Source: Magnetospirillum sp. WYHS-4 (lineage in GTDB: Bacteria; Pseudomonadota; Alphaproteobacteria; Rhodospirillales; GLO-3). Taken from it: a stretch of DNA of 64,000 nucleotides. The position numbers were made by a program, and so were the translations under genes. The notes below the pieces were generated by a model. The model was not told the origin of the DNA. It did no database searches and was given only the letters and a program-made list of their open reading frames with translations. The stretch spans positions 40,294-104,293 of the forward strand of contig JAMOBD010000003.1 in the NCBI GenBank assembly GCA_039908345.1, read 5' to 3'. Positions 35,685 to 44,650 of this stretch are shown in pieces (positions within the stretch are counted from its first letter, which is position 1; the number at the start of each line of letters is the position of its first letter).

Positions 35685-37067
35685 ATGACGCACAAACACG
35701 AAATTCCCGGGGTCGATCCCGAGGCCTTGGATGATCTGGCCAAGCAGTTCCCGCCGGCCGCGGCCAAGATCGAGCCCGAGCAGGTCCGGCCGCAGACGGT
35801 GATTATCCGCAAACGCGCCTGGTTCGCCCTTCTTCTGGCCTTCCTCGCCTTGGTGGGGGCGGCGGCGTCCCTCGCCATGCCGACCTTCAAGCCCTGGCTG
35901 AAGGCCAACTACGGGCAGGAGCCGGTCGTGGCCTTCCTGATCGGGCCACGTAGCGAGATCGAAATCCTGAAGGACGAAATGAATGGCCTGCGTGGGCAGA
36001 TCGCCCTGTTGGCCTCGCGCACCCAGGCTGGAGAGACCAATGTCACCGACACGGCGACGCGCCTCGGGCGGATCGAGAAGGCCACCGAAGGCCTGGCGGC
36101 CCGCGTCGAAACACTGGCGGCACCCGTCCCCAGCGGCGCCATGCCTGCCGCGCCTGCCGAGATCGAGGCCTGGGGCAACACCATCGCCAAGCGCGTCGAG
36201 ATGCTGGAATCCGGAATCAACGACGCGGTCGGCCGTCTGACCGCCTTCGAAACCCGCATAATCACGGTCAACAAGCGCCTGGAAGCCTTCGATGCGGTTG
36301 GCGGCAATATCCGCACCGTCACCGAACGCCTGAACGGTACCGAGTCCGGTCTCGCCGGTCTCCAGGCCCAGATGGCCGAGGTCGGCACGGCGACCGGCAA
36401 CCTATTGGCCGGGCTGAACAACCTGAACACGGTGGCAGGAGCCATCGACCAGCGCCTTGCCGCCCTGGAAGGACTCGGCGGCGCGTCCGAGGGCCGCCTG
36501 GCTGCCCTGGAAGGCGGAGTCAGGGAGGACCGCGGCCTCGTTCGCGCGATCCGCCTGGCGGTCGCCATCCAGCAACTCGGCACCCTATCGCAGACCCACA
36601 AGCCCTTCGCCCGCGAGGTCGAACAAGTGCGCCGCCTGGCCGGTGACCAAGCGGGCCTCGCCGCTGCATTGGACCGCTTGAACGCCCATTCGGATACCGG
36701 CGTCGCCACGGTGGCCGAACTGCGCGATAGCTTCAGCGCCATTTTGGTACCCAAGCTGCGCGCCCTGGCCGACGGTGGCGACCGTCCCTGGAGCGACCGC
36801 ATGCGGGAATGGGTCAGTTCCGCCATCGCACCGACCGGCCCGCGTCCGGCCGACCGCGATCCCAATCTCAAGCTGATCGACGGCACGGTCCAGAAACTGG
36901 CCGAGGACGACCTCAAGGGCGCCATCGATGTCCTGACCCAACTGGAGGGTCCGCCGGCGACCCTGGCCCAGCGCTGGCTGGTCGAGGCCCGCGCCCGATT
37001 GGCGGTCGACGCGGCGACGGAAGGCCTGGCCGGATTGGCTCTCGATCTTATCGGCAGGAAGTCCTAG
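35685..37067 (+). CDS. Mitofilin-like membrane-anchored coiled-coil protein, long copy
   Basis: The 460-residue protein has a cytoplasmic N-terminus, one membrane helix (about 45-65), a long predicted coiled coil (about 95-290 with repeated RL-x-A/E-x-L heptads) and a globular C-terminus ending with LKGAIDVLTQLEGPPATLAQRWL. This is the layout of alphaproteobacterial mitofilin/Mic60-like proteins, which shape membranes, although those usually lie in the heme-synthesis operon with hemC/hemD. A short paralog is at 38961-39773. It follows the ParA gene by 22 bp. Confidence 0.65.
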   Translation: MTHKHEIPGVDPEALDDLAKQFPPAAAKIEPEQVRPQTVIIRKRAWFALLLAFLALVGAAASLAMPTFKPWLKANYGQEPVVAFLIGPRSEIEILKDEMNGLRGQIALLASRTQAGETNVTDTATRLGRIEKATEGLAARVETLAAPVPSGAMPAAPAEIEAWGNTIAKRVEMLESGINDAVGRLTAFETRIITVNKRLEAFDAVGGNIRTVTERLNGTESGLAGLQAQMAEVGTATGNLLAGLNNLNTVAGAIDQRLAALEGLGGASEGRLAALEGGVREDRGLVRAIRLAVAIQQLGTLSQTHKPFAREVEQVRRLAGDQAGLAAALDRLNAHSDTGVATVAELRDSFSAILVPKLRALADGGDRPWSDRMREWVSSAIAPTGPRPADRDPNLKLIDGTVQKLAEDDLKGAIDVLTQLEGPPATLAQRWLVEARARLAVDAATEGLAGLALDLIGRKS

Positions 37068-37095
37068 GTTCATCGGGGAAGGGATGGAGACGACC

Positions 37096-37578
37096 ATGGT
37101 ACGCTTCATGACTGCGACGGCCCTGGCCCTGACGGGAACGATGCTCTGGGCGGGCCCCGCCCCGGCGGCCGAACAGCCGCGCGGGCAAGTCGTGGCCCAG
37201 GCACCGGCCGAGTCTCCGTCCGCCGGGCGCACGCTTCGCGAGGACTTGGGCGCCATGGGCGACAAGGACACCCAAGTCGAAGCCGTGGAGAGTCGGCTCC
37301 TGGCCGCCGGCCTGGGCGCCATCGGCGGTGTCGTTCTGTTCAATTTCGCCATGGGCGGGACCGCCGCCCTGCCTTTCATGGCGGAAGCCATGCCGGCCGC
37401 TGGCAGCGGCATCACGGCGGTTTCCGCATCCACCGGGGCGGTGGCGGTCAGCCGCGTCTATGCGGTATCCAGTGCCGTGGGCGGCGCCCTGGTGGGTGAC
37501 TACATCTATCGGCGCGCCCAGGCCAATCGCATGCCCTCCGTTCCCCGGCCGGTCGCCGACCGCGTGATTCCTCAGTGA
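37096..37578 (+). CDS. Small secreted glycine-rich hydrophobic protein
   Basis: The 160-residue product has a signal peptide (about 1-25, ending APAAE), a short polar region, then glycine/alanine-rich hydrophobic segments ending SSAVGGALVGDYIYRRAQA. That ending resembles GGLGGHWWYRQY in the 34569-34940 protein, so they may be homologs. Its 3' end overlaps the convergent gene at 37572 by 7 bp. An in-frame ATG at 37084 is an alternative start, but GGAAGGG sits too close to it. Confidence 0.5.
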   Translation: MVRFMTATALALTGTMLWAGPAPAAEQPRGQVVAQAPAESPSAGRTLREDLGAMGDKDTQVEAVESRLLAAGLGAIGGVVLFNFAMGGTAALPFMAEAMPAAGSGITAVSASTGAVAVSRVYAVSSAVGGALVGDYIYRRAQANRMPSVPRPVADRVIPQ

Positions 37579-38147
37579 TGGCTGCGCCGGTACTGGTAGT
37601 ATAGGGCGAACAGGGCCAAGGCCCAGAAATTCAGCTTGTAGAGCGCCCAGAAGGTCAGGGAGACCAAGTAGACGGTCATCCAGGCAGTCCAGGCCGTCGT
37701 GCCGAGGCAGGAAAGCAGTGCCCGCCAAGCGTCCCGCCGGGGCCATAACCGGTGAACCCAGACCGTCACCACGACCGGCAACACCAAGCTGGCGGCGACC
37801 GCCACCAGCACCTCGGGCAGGGACTGGTCGCGGACGGCGGCCAGAACCGGCCAGACTTCATAGGAGAAGATGTTGCCCCGGCCGGTCAGGAACTCGAAGA
37901 AACCGAGATTCCAGCTACTTTCCGGCACAAACAGGCCTTCCAGATCGAAATGGCTGGCCTCCAAGTTGCCGTAAAGCAGCAACCCGCCGATCAGCACGCC
38001 CTCCAGGCGCGACATGGTCGTCAGGATGGGGACCGCCCCGAAATCGGGAGTCGCCACATGGTGCAGCAGGTGGGTGCCGACGTTCGCCACCACGAGAGGC
38101 AAGGCGACGACCGCCAGGATTTGAAACAGGGCGATGGAGAATTCCAC
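37572..38147 (-). CDS. Multi-pass membrane protein of unknown function
   Basis: This 191-residue protein has about five hydrophobic segments (5-25, 45-62, 105-128, 140-165, 168-185) and many aromatic residues (FWALYKLNFWALALFALYYQY at the C-terminus). It has no motif I recognise. It shares strand and operon position with the downstream-reading PmtA-like gene (36-bp gap). A role in lipid or envelope processes is only suggested by context. Confidence 0.55.
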   Translation of the reverse strand: MEFSIALFQILAVVALPLVVANVGTHLLHHVATPDFGAVPILTTMSRLEGVLIGGLLLYGNLEASHFDLEGLFVPESSWNLGFFEFLTGRGNIFSYEVWPVLAAVRDQSLPEVLVAVAASLVLPVVVTVWVHRLWPRRDAWRALLSCLGTTAWTAWMTVYLVSLTFWALYKLNFWALALFALYYQYRRSHH

Positions 38148-38183
38148 GTCGTCCTCCCTGCCCCGCTTGGCGACCGCCGACGC

Positions 38184-38879
38184 TCAGATACCCGACGCGT
38201 CCAGGCCCAAGGGGCCCAGGCCTTCGCGGGAATGGGCCGCCGCCAATGCCTCGGTGCCCACGATCTCGTTGCGGAAACGAACCAGACGCCAGTAGCCGAA
38301 CATGTTGACGTTCCGCACCTCGACCGGACGCATGCGCGCCATGCCGAGCAAGGCGTCGAGTTCGAAATGCGGCCGGAATCCGATCAGTCCCGACAGGGGT
38401 GCCGAGGCCATCTCGACGGCCCGCAACAGGGGATGGGTCGAGGTGAAATGATTGACCACCACGATATCGCCCCCGGAAACGCAGACCCGCCGCATCTCGG
38501 CCATCAGTCTGGCCGGATCGCTAACCACCGAAGCCACGTACATGGCCACCACCGCGTCGAACGAACCATCGGCGAAGGCCATGTGCTGGGCATCCATTTC
38601 CAGGAGGCCGTGAACGTGGGCAAGGCCGTCCCGCTCCACCCGATCACGCGCCACCTCCAGCATGTCGATGGAAAGGTCGATGCCAACGACCGAGGCATCG
38701 TGGCGATAGAAGGGCAACGAAAGCCCGGTGCCCACGCCGACCTCCAGAATGCGCTGGCCGGCCCGCTGGTTGACCATATGGACCGTCGCCCGGCGACCGG
38801 GGGCGAAAAGGCTTCCGAACAAGAGATCGTAGACGGCCGCATAGCGGCGATAGGCGGCCTTGATGGACTCTGGGTTCAT
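38184..38879 (-). CDS. PmtA-like phosphatidylethanolamine N-methyltransferase (class I SAM-dependent)
   Basis: The 231-residue Rossmann methyltransferase has motif I LEVGVGTGLSLPFY (about 44-57), VVGIDLS, and FADGSFDAVVAMYVASVVSDP. It begins IKAAYRRYAAVYDLLFG and ends in a region with NVNMFGYWRLVRFRN, both typical of Rhodobacter-type PmtA, which methylates phosphatidylethanolamine to phosphatidylcholine. The call fits the lipid theme of the locus, but other small methyltransferases share the fold. Confidence 0.72.
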   Translation of the reverse strand: MNPESIKAAYRRYAAVYDLLFGSLFAPGRRATVHMVNQRAGQRILEVGVGTGLSLPFYRHDASVVGIDLSIDMLEVARDRVERDGLAHVHGLLEMDAQHMAFADGSFDAVVAMYVASVVSDPARLMAEMRRVCVSGGDIVVVNHFTSTHPLLRAVEMASAPLSGLIGFRPHFELDALLGMARMRPVEVRNVNMFGYWRLVRFRNEIVGTEALAAAHSREGLGPLGLDASGI

Positions 38880-38960
38880 GGTCTTTTTTGGGCCGAAAAG
38901 GAAAAAGGCACCCCCCGCGCCGGGGGGCGCGGGGAATGATGCCGGGACGCGCTCGCCGCG

Positions 38961-39773
38961 TCAATTGAACGTGAATCGCGAGCCCTTGCCGGCCCGATCA
39001 AGGGCAAGCGCCTCGATCTTGGCCAGGGTCTCGTCGAGAGTGATACGCGCCTTGGCCTTGGCCACCCAAGGCGCAACCACCTCGGCCGCCGTCTCGGTCA
39101 GGCCTTCCAGGTGGACGATGGCGCCCTTGAAGTCGCCGGCGGCCAAGCTCCGATCCGCCTCGTGAACGACCTTCAGATCCGCGGTGGAACTGTTCGCCGG
39201 CCCGACCATGGACACGACCGACTCCAGGCGCACGGCGGAGGCCACCTTGGAAGCGGTCCAGTTCACCCAGCCTTCGTCCCGGCCCATGACCTTGCCGACC
39301 AGCATCTGATCGGGCATGCCGGAGAACAGGCGCACCAGTTCGTCCTTCGTCGGGGCGCCGGTCTTGGCGATTCCGCCCAGGCTGTTGAACAGGGTCGCCA
39401 ACTCGCGATCCTTGAACGGGACCGCCTTGGCGAACAGGACCCAGTCCTTCTCGAAGGGCTGGGAAGTGGCGGCCGCGGTGCGCAGGTGAACGGTTGCCAG
39501 CAACGAGGACCGCACCGATCCGGGATCATTGGCCACCAGTTGAGTACCCCACATGGGCGACAGCGCGGCAATCAGGATGGCGAAAGCGCCGATCACCAGA
39601 CTGGTCAGCACTCGCGAATCGAGACGCCCGACCTCGTGCCGCAACTGGTCGAGTTCCGCGGAGGAAATCGAAACAGGCGCCTTGGTGCTCAGCGTTTCCG
39701 CCGTCGTGTCATCCGCCGGGACTTCCGGCAGATCGGCGGCCTTCGAGCCGCCCTTGGAACGCACAGTACCCAT
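38961..39773 (-). CDS. Mitofilin-like membrane protein, short copy
   Basis: The 270-residue protein has a membrane helix at about 56-75 and a C-terminal domain with GDFKGAIVHLEGLTETAAEVV and WVAKAKARITLDETLAKIEALAL. These align with LKGAIDVLTQLEG and WLVEARARLAVDAATEGLAGLAL of the 35685-37067 protein. The long coiled coil is missing. ATG 39773 follows a perfect GGAGG; the longer frame from 39821 is not supported. It is divergent from the first SpoIIE-type phosphatase. Confidence 0.65.
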   Translation of the reverse strand: MGTVRSKGGSKAADLPEVPADDTTAETLSTKAPVSISSAELDQLRHEVGRLDSRVLTSLVIGAFAILIAALSPMWGTQLVANDPGSVRSSLLATVHLRTAAATSQPFEKDWVLFAKAVPFKDRELATLFNSLGGIAKTGAPTKDELVRLFSGMPDQMLVGKVMGRDEGWVNWTASKVASAVRLESVVSMVGPANSSTADLKVVHEADRSLAAGDFKGAIVHLEGLTETAAEVVAPWVAKAKARITLDETLAKIEALALDRAGKGSRFTFN

Positions 39774-39881
39774 AATTACCTCCGAACAACCACTGCACAA
39801 AAAATGCAGGGCGATGCGCAATCCTAAGTAGGAGAATCGTCACCCCGAGGAGTACCATGGGGCCCGAAGCGATGCAATAGA

Positions 39882-39904
39882 CCTACCGGGGTATTGCCGG
39901 TAGG
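39882..39904. repeat. Perfect inverted repeat in a divergent intergenic region
   Basis: CCTACCGG and CCGGTAGG form a perfect 8-bp dyad around a 7-nt loop. It sits near the middle of the 211-bp divergent gap between the short mitofilin-like gene and the SpoIIE-type phosphatase, with no T-run on either side. An operator for a dimeric regulator is the most likely reading. Confidence 0.4.
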
Positions 39905-39984
39905 ACAATGGGTTACCACATTGCTCGACGACTCGTGCCCGGACCGGTATCGTCTCCGACGTCTAGATGTCTTAAGGAGTCCCG

Positions 39985-41949
39985 GTGAGTTATCGTCGCC
40001 GTCTGACCCTCATGGTCACCGCTCTTCTGCTTGTGACCGTGACCGCGGTCTCCGGCCTACTGGCCTGGAGCAGCCACCGCGCCATGCTGGAAGAGGCCGA
40101 GATGTCCGGCCAGTTGGTCGCCAAGGTCCTGGCGCGCAGCGCCGTCCTCGCCCGCCAACTCCCGCGCGAGATGGAGGATGTGGTCGGCGACATGATGGTC
40201 TCGGCGGCCCGCATCGCCGGCCGCCTGATCGCCGAGTCGGAAGCGGCGGGTCGTGGTCCCGGTGAAATCGCGGCCATGCTGGAGGACATCGTCCGCCAAT
40301 CGACCATCTCGGAGTTCTGGATCACCGACCGGAACGGCCACGCCTATCTGCACAGCCTGCCGGGGGTCGACTTCACCTTCGATCCGGACCCGGCCAAACA
40401 GCCCCAGGCCCACGCCTTCTGGCCCCTATTGACCGGCAAGGCCGACCGGGTGGTGCAGGAAGCCCGCAAACGCGAGATCGACAACCGGGTCTTCAAATAC
40501 GTGGGCGTGCCGGGCGTCGACGGGCCGCGCATCGTGCAATTGGGCGTCGACGTCGGTTTCCTGGAAGCCGTCGCCGACCGGGTCGGCCTGCACCGCATGG
40601 TCAAGAGCCTGTTGGCCGGGGGCGACATCAACGCCATCTGGGTGATCGGAAACGACCTGGAAACCATCGCCCACGCCTCGGTCTACGGCTCCGAGACCAA
40701 CCCACAGCCGGACGAGGCCGAACTCGCCCTGCTGCGCGAGGTTCTGGCGGCCGGGGAGACCGATAGCAGGCTACGTCCCGGCCATCTGGCCGTGGCGGCC
40801 CCGGTAATCGACGAGGGCAGGGCCATCGGACTGGCCCTGGTGCGCCTGCCCACCGACAAGCTGCGCGGCATGCTGCATTCCCAGACTCGGATCACCTTGG
40901 TGATCGTCCTGATCGCCTTGGCCGTCGGGGCGCTGGTCTCGGTTCTCGCCGCTCAGCGCGTCACCGGACCGGTCACCCGCGTCACCGAGGCGGCGATGGC
41001 CATGGAAGCCCGCAGCTTCAAGCCGGAAGCCCTGGCGGACACCGCCGCCCGCCCCGACGAAATCGGCCGTCTGGCGGCGGTCTTCCGGCGCATGGCCGCA
41101 GACGTTCTGGCCCGCGAGGAACAACTGGACGGCTTGGTCCGCGAACGGACCCGCGACCTGGAAGCCAAGACCGATCTTCTGGTCCAGGCGCACCATCGCA
41201 TCGACGAGGAACTGAAAGTCGCCCAGGCGCTGCAGATCGCCATGCTGCCCACGGATTTCCTGCGCCATCCCCGCTACGAGATGTTCGGCCTGATGGCGCC
41301 GGCCCGCGAGGTGGGCGGCGATTTCTACGATTTCGTCGCCCTTGACGGCCGCCACGTACTGGTGACGGTGGGCGACGTGTCGGGCAAGGGCGTTCCGGCC
41401 GCCTTCTTCATGGTCCTGACCCGTACCCTGATGCAGAACATGGCGAGCGCCGAGGGCTCGCCCGGAACGCTGCTGGCCCAGGTCAACGACCGGCTCTGCC
41501 GCAGCAACCCGCAGAACCTGTTCGTCACCGTGTTCTGCGCCATTCTCGACACCGCCACCGGGGATCTGCGCTATGCCAACGGCGGCCACAATCCGCCGTT
41601 GCGCCTGGGAGCCGACGGGACCATCTCCACCTTGCCCAGCACGGGCGACATGGCGTTAGGCGTAATGGACGGAGAGACCTACCGGGAAGTCCTCGTCCAG
41701 CTAGGCAAGGGCGAGACCCTGTTCCTCTACACCGACGGCCTGACCGAAGCCTTCGCCCCCGACGGCAGCCTGTTCGGCGAGGCGCGGCTGGCCGAGGTGA
41801 TGCGCCGCAGCCGGAGCCTGTCCATGCAAGCCCTGGTGGTCGAAGCGATTACTGCGGTCGAAAGCTTCGCCGCCGGCTTGGAACAGGCCGACGACGCCAC
41901 CTGCCTTGCGCTCCGGTTCAAGGGCGAGGCTCCCACCGAGACGGCCTGA
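39985..41949 (+). CDS. SpoIIE/RsbU-type PP2C phosphatase with periplasmic sensor and HAMP, copy 1
   Basis: The 654-residue protein has a membrane helix (about 9-30), a periplasmic Cache-like sensor (about 31-300), a second helix (about 303-323), HAMP, a coiled-coil linker, and a PP2C phosphatase domain (about 430-645) with metal-binding motifs VGGDFYDF, VGDVSGKGVPAA, TDGLTEAF and DDATCLAL. Such enzymes dephosphorylate STAS anti-sigma antagonists. The start is GTG 39985 behind AAGGAG. The only STAS and kinase genes nearby are at 48528-49296, next to the second phosphatase. Confidence 0.9.
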   Translation: MSYRRRLTLMVTALLLVTVTAVSGLLAWSSHRAMLEEAEMSGQLVAKVLARSAVLARQLPREMEDVVGDMMVSAARIAGRLIAESEAAGRGPGEIAAMLEDIVRQSTISEFWITDRNGHAYLHSLPGVDFTFDPDPAKQPQAHAFWPLLTGKADRVVQEARKREIDNRVFKYVGVPGVDGPRIVQLGVDVGFLEAVADRVGLHRMVKSLLAGGDINAIWVIGNDLETIAHASVYGSETNPQPDEAELALLREVLAAGETDSRLRPGHLAVAAPVIDEGRAIGLALVRLPTDKLRGMLHSQTRITLVIVLIALAVGALVSVLAAQRVTGPVTRVTEAAMAMEARSFKPEALADTAARPDEIGRLAAVFRRMAADVLAREEQLDGLVRERTRDLEAKTDLLVQAHHRIDEELKVAQALQIAMLPTDFLRHPRYEMFGLMAPAREVGGDFYDFVALDGRHVLVTVGDVSGKGVPAAFFMVLTRTLMQNMASAEGSPGTLLAQVNDRLCRSNPQNLFVTVFCAILDTATGDLRYANGGHNPPLRLGADGTISTLPSTGDMALGVMDGETYREVLVQLGKGETLFLYTDGLTEAFAPDGSLFGEARLAEVMRRSRSLSMQALVVEAITAVESFAAGLEQADDATCLALRFKGEAPTETA

Positions 41950-41971
41950 ACTTTGAAAGTCTTGCTTTCTC

Positions 41972-41999
41972 GGGGCGGCGCGGTATGGTTTCGCCTGGG
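41972..41999 (+). promoter_or_regulatory. Possible promoter upstream of the 42026 gene
   Basis: TTGCTT at 41972-41977 and TATGGT at 41994-41999 with 16-bp spacing lie in the gap after the phosphatase gene. The match is moderate. Confidence 0.28.
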
Positions 42000-42025
42000 A
42001 TTTCAACCGTTGAGTTGGCAAACGA

Positions 42026-42487
42026 ATGGCGGTCGAGGAAGCATTTTCGCGTGATCCGGGGCTTGCCTCCGGCAAGGCGCGGCGTTTCGCCGACTACGTC
42101 CGGCTGCATGGCGGCGAACGCAAGGTGATCTATGTCGAGCAGGAGCACCAGATGCTCAAGGACGGGGTCTCCGACTTCGGCCTGACCCTCGACGAGGCCA
42201 AGGGCATCCTGTTCAACACCGCCCATGCCGGCAACGCCACCTTGGAAAGCCAGGTCGAGGTCTACCTCCAGCCCTTCCTGGAACGCATGTCCAAGAAAGG
42301 CAAGATCTCGCGCAAGGAATTCCGCGAGGCGGTCAAGATCTACCAGACCATGACCCACGAGACCCTGGAGAAGGCGGAAGCCGAAAAGCGGGTCAAGGGC
42401 ATCGCCAAGCGCCGCGGCCTGAAGGCCAAGCGCGACTGGCTGCGCCTGGGGTCGCGCAAGTGGTACAACCGCATCGAAGCGGCCTGA
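42026..42487 (+). CDS. Conserved-looking helical cytoplasmic protein, unknown function
   Basis: The 153-residue product has no signal peptide or membrane segment. It is predicted largely helical, with KKGKISRKEFREAVKIYQ resembling an EF-hand-like or TerB-like helical segment, and a very basic C-terminus (KRVKGIAKRRGLKAKRDW). I do not recognise the family. A direct output of the adjacent phosphatase or a nucleic-acid-binding role are both possible. Confidence 0.6.
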   Translation: MAVEEAFSRDPGLASGKARRFADYVRLHGGERKVIYVEQEHQMLKDGVSDFGLTLDEAKGILFNTAHAGNATLESQVEVYLQPFLERMSKKGKISRKEFREAVKIYQTMTHETLEKAEAEKRVKGIAKRRGLKAKRDWLRLGSRKWYNRIEAA

Positions 42488-42496
42488 TAGGGGCCG

Positions 42497-43642
42497 ATGA
42501 CCGTCCCGCCTCCCGCCCCTCCCGCCCCACCCCCTCGTTCGTCGAACCAACGCCGTGCCGGACTACTGGCCCTGGCGGCCTTGCTGGGAGCGGGAGCCCT
42601 GGCACTGCTCGATGACCGGCCGGCGTCCGGGCCCGAAATCCCCCCGATGCCCACCCCGGTGGCATCCGCCTTCGCCGCTCCCCTGCCGCCGCCATCCGCC
42701 GAGGATTGGGAATCCGTCGACCGGCAGATCGCGGAAATCCTTTTGACCGCCCGCCGCGAAAGCCAGGCCCTGGCCCAGAAGCGGATAAGCGAGTTGGCCC
42801 ACGCCCTGAACGAGCGGGTGTCGTCGGCCTTCCTGCCCTGGTACCTTTCCTTCGCTCGGCGCAAGCTGGAAGAATTGCGAGCCTACAACTACTATGCGGT
42901 CGACTGGCTGCATAACCTGGCAACCGGCGAGACCCGCGATTCCGGGACCCCGGCCCTGATGGCCACCTTCGAGGAACAGTTCTCCGAACAGGTCATGAAG
43001 CCGGAAGACACCCGCCGCCGCCTGCAAGGCATCGGACGCGAGACCGCCCAGGAATTCGGTTCCCGTGTCGCCCGCTCCCTCCAGTTGCTCCAGGAGGAAC
43101 GCGGCATCTCCTTCGCCCAGTGGAACCGCCGCCTGATGGACTTGCCGCCGTTAAACTTCACCGGAGCGGCTGGCCAACCCATCCGGATGACCTTGAACGC
43201 CCTCACCGCTCCCGATCCGGTCTGGCACGACCTGGGCGCCGCCATCGGCGCGGGATTGGCATCGCGGTTCGAACGGGTCCCGTCCATCGTCGACAAGGCG
43301 CGCCTCGTCACGCCAAAGGGCGAAAGCATCTTCGCCGTCGGCCAGCATGTCGGCCTCTATTTCGGTTCCTATGTGGTCTATTGGGTCGGATTGCTGATCC
43401 TGGTGCACCTGGGGATAATCCCGATCAACCTGTTCGGCGCCCTGATCGGCTGGCTGGCCTGGGAGATCTTCGCCTGGGGCAGTTGGATCGGCCTGGAATC
43501 CTTGGATTTCGAGCAAACCCGTGCCGAACTGGAGCCGGTCATCCTGAACCACGCCGACGCCTATTTCGCCCAGGTACGGAACCTGCTTGCCGACTTGGGG
43601 CCGAGCGGCCCCTTCAAGGCCCTGTTGCAACTGGCACCTTGA
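42497..43642 (+). CDS. Helical membrane-anchored protein, unknown function (family A, copy 1)
   Basis: The 381-residue protein has a proline-rich N-terminus, a membrane helix (about 20-38), a long helical periplasmic region (about 65-270) and a C-terminal membrane hairpin (about 278-335: VGLYFGSYVVYWVGLLILV, then GALIGWLAWEIFAWGSW) followed by an amphipathic helix. The same layout is seen at 43614-44645 and, more loosely, 49774-51102. It follows the 42026 gene by 9 bp and overlaps the convergent gene by 29 bp. No known family. Confidence 0.55.
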   Translation: MTVPPPAPPAPPPRSSNQRRAGLLALAALLGAGALALLDDRPASGPEIPPMPTPVASAFAAPLPPPSAEDWESVDRQIAEILLTARRESQALAQKRISELAHALNERVSSAFLPWYLSFARRKLEELRAYNYYAVDWLHNLATGETRDSGTPALMATFEEQFSEQVMKPEDTRRRLQGIGRETAQEFGSRVARSLQLLQEERGISFAQWNRRLMDLPPLNFTGAAGQPIRMTLNALTAPDPVWHDLGAAIGAGLASRFERVPSIVDKARLVTPKGESIFAVGQHVGLYFGSYVVYWVGLLILVHLGIIPINLFGALIGWLAWEIFAWGSWIGLESLDFEQTRAELEPVILNHADAYFAQVRNLLADLGPSGPFKALLQLAP

Positions 43643-44645
43643 CCGCCCGGTCCAACTGCGCGCGGGCGTAATCCAGTTGCCGGTCGATCTCCCGCCGCGC
43701 CTGATCCAGCCAGCGAGCCCGCAGGTCGGCCTTGGCACGGCGGAGCTTGGCCTGAACGTCTTCTTCGAAAGCCTGCCGGCTCACCGCCTCATCCAGGCGG
43801 CTTATCAGGTAGTCGATGCCCAGCACCCCGGCCACGGTCAGAGCCAGACTGGCGGGACCGCCCAGGAACGCGACATCGGCCGCACCGGAGAGCGTTTCGC
43901 CGACCACGCCCGCGGTCACCACCGCCGGGCCTCGAAAGGCGAGCCGCGCCATCACCGGGCGGGCCATGCGGCCCTCGATTTCACCCGGAGTCCCGTTCAG
44001 CGGATGGAATCCGTCATCGGGCAGCGGCGGGGCGGCGGCGGCCTCGGGCAATTCCGCCCCCGCATCCATCGGCCGCTGCCGGTAGAGGGCGACGACCAGC
44101 AGGCCGTCGGCCGCGGAATCGCGGATCGCCCGCGTCACCCGGTCCCACCAGCGCCGATGAGCATCTTCGATGGCCCGCCCTCCCCCGCCCGGCTGCAGGA
44201 CCAGACTCTCGAACTGGCCGACCACCACGTCGTCCCAGGCTCCTTGAATCGACTCGCGAAAGCCGGCATGCCGGTCGCTGCCGGGCCAGGCTGCAGCGGC
44301 CCCCACTCCTTCACGCAACAGGACGTAACTGGTCCGCCAGCGAAAAGCCCAGGCACCGAATTCGGGCACCCGGCCGGCGAAGCGGTCGAACAAAGGGTCG
44401 AGAACCGCATCCAGCGATAGCTCTGCGTGGCCGAGCAGGGCGCGGGCCTCGTCGTCGATCTGGCTCAGGCGAATGGCGGCGAACTTCCGCCATTCGTAAG
44501 CTGCCTTGCCGCTGGGGACCGGCGCCTTGGCCCAGGCATCGCCCCGCGAAAACCTCTCGACCGGCAGCACCGACGCCAAAGCAAAACCGCCGGCCGCCAA
44601 AGCTCCCGTCAGAAGTAAACCATTGCGCAGACGCCGGGAGACCAT
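43614..44645 (-). CDS. Helical membrane-anchored protein, unknown function (family A, copy 2)
   Basis: The 343-residue product has an N-terminal membrane helix (about 8-25), a helical middle, and a C-terminal hydrophobic segment (ASLALTVAGVLGIDYLISRL) followed by a charged helix (RQAFEEDVQAKLRRAKADL). The arrangement mirrors the convergent 42497 protein. ATG 44645 lies 5 bp after the stop of the GYRIKE-motif gene, so the genes at 46370, 45268 and 44645 form an operon: binding protein, adaptor, membrane protein. The upstream frame to 45230 is a shadow. Confidence 0.55.
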   Translation of the reverse strand: MVSRRLRNGLLLTGALAAGGFALASVLPVERFSRGDAWAKAPVPSGKAAYEWRKFAAIRLSQIDDEARALLGHAELSLDAVLDPLFDRFAGRVPEFGAWAFRWRTSYVLLREGVGAAAAWPGSDRHAGFRESIQGAWDDVVVGQFESLVLQPGGGGRAIEDAHRRWWDRVTRAIRDSAADGLLVVALYRQRPMDAGAELPEAAAAPPLPDDGFHPLNGTPGEIEGRMARPVMARLAFRGPAVVTAGVVGETLSGAADVAFLGGPASLALTVAGVLGIDYLISRLDEAVSRQAFEEDVQAKLRRAKADLRARWLDQARREIDRQLDYARAQLDRAVKVPVATGP

Positions 44646-44650
44646 TGCCG

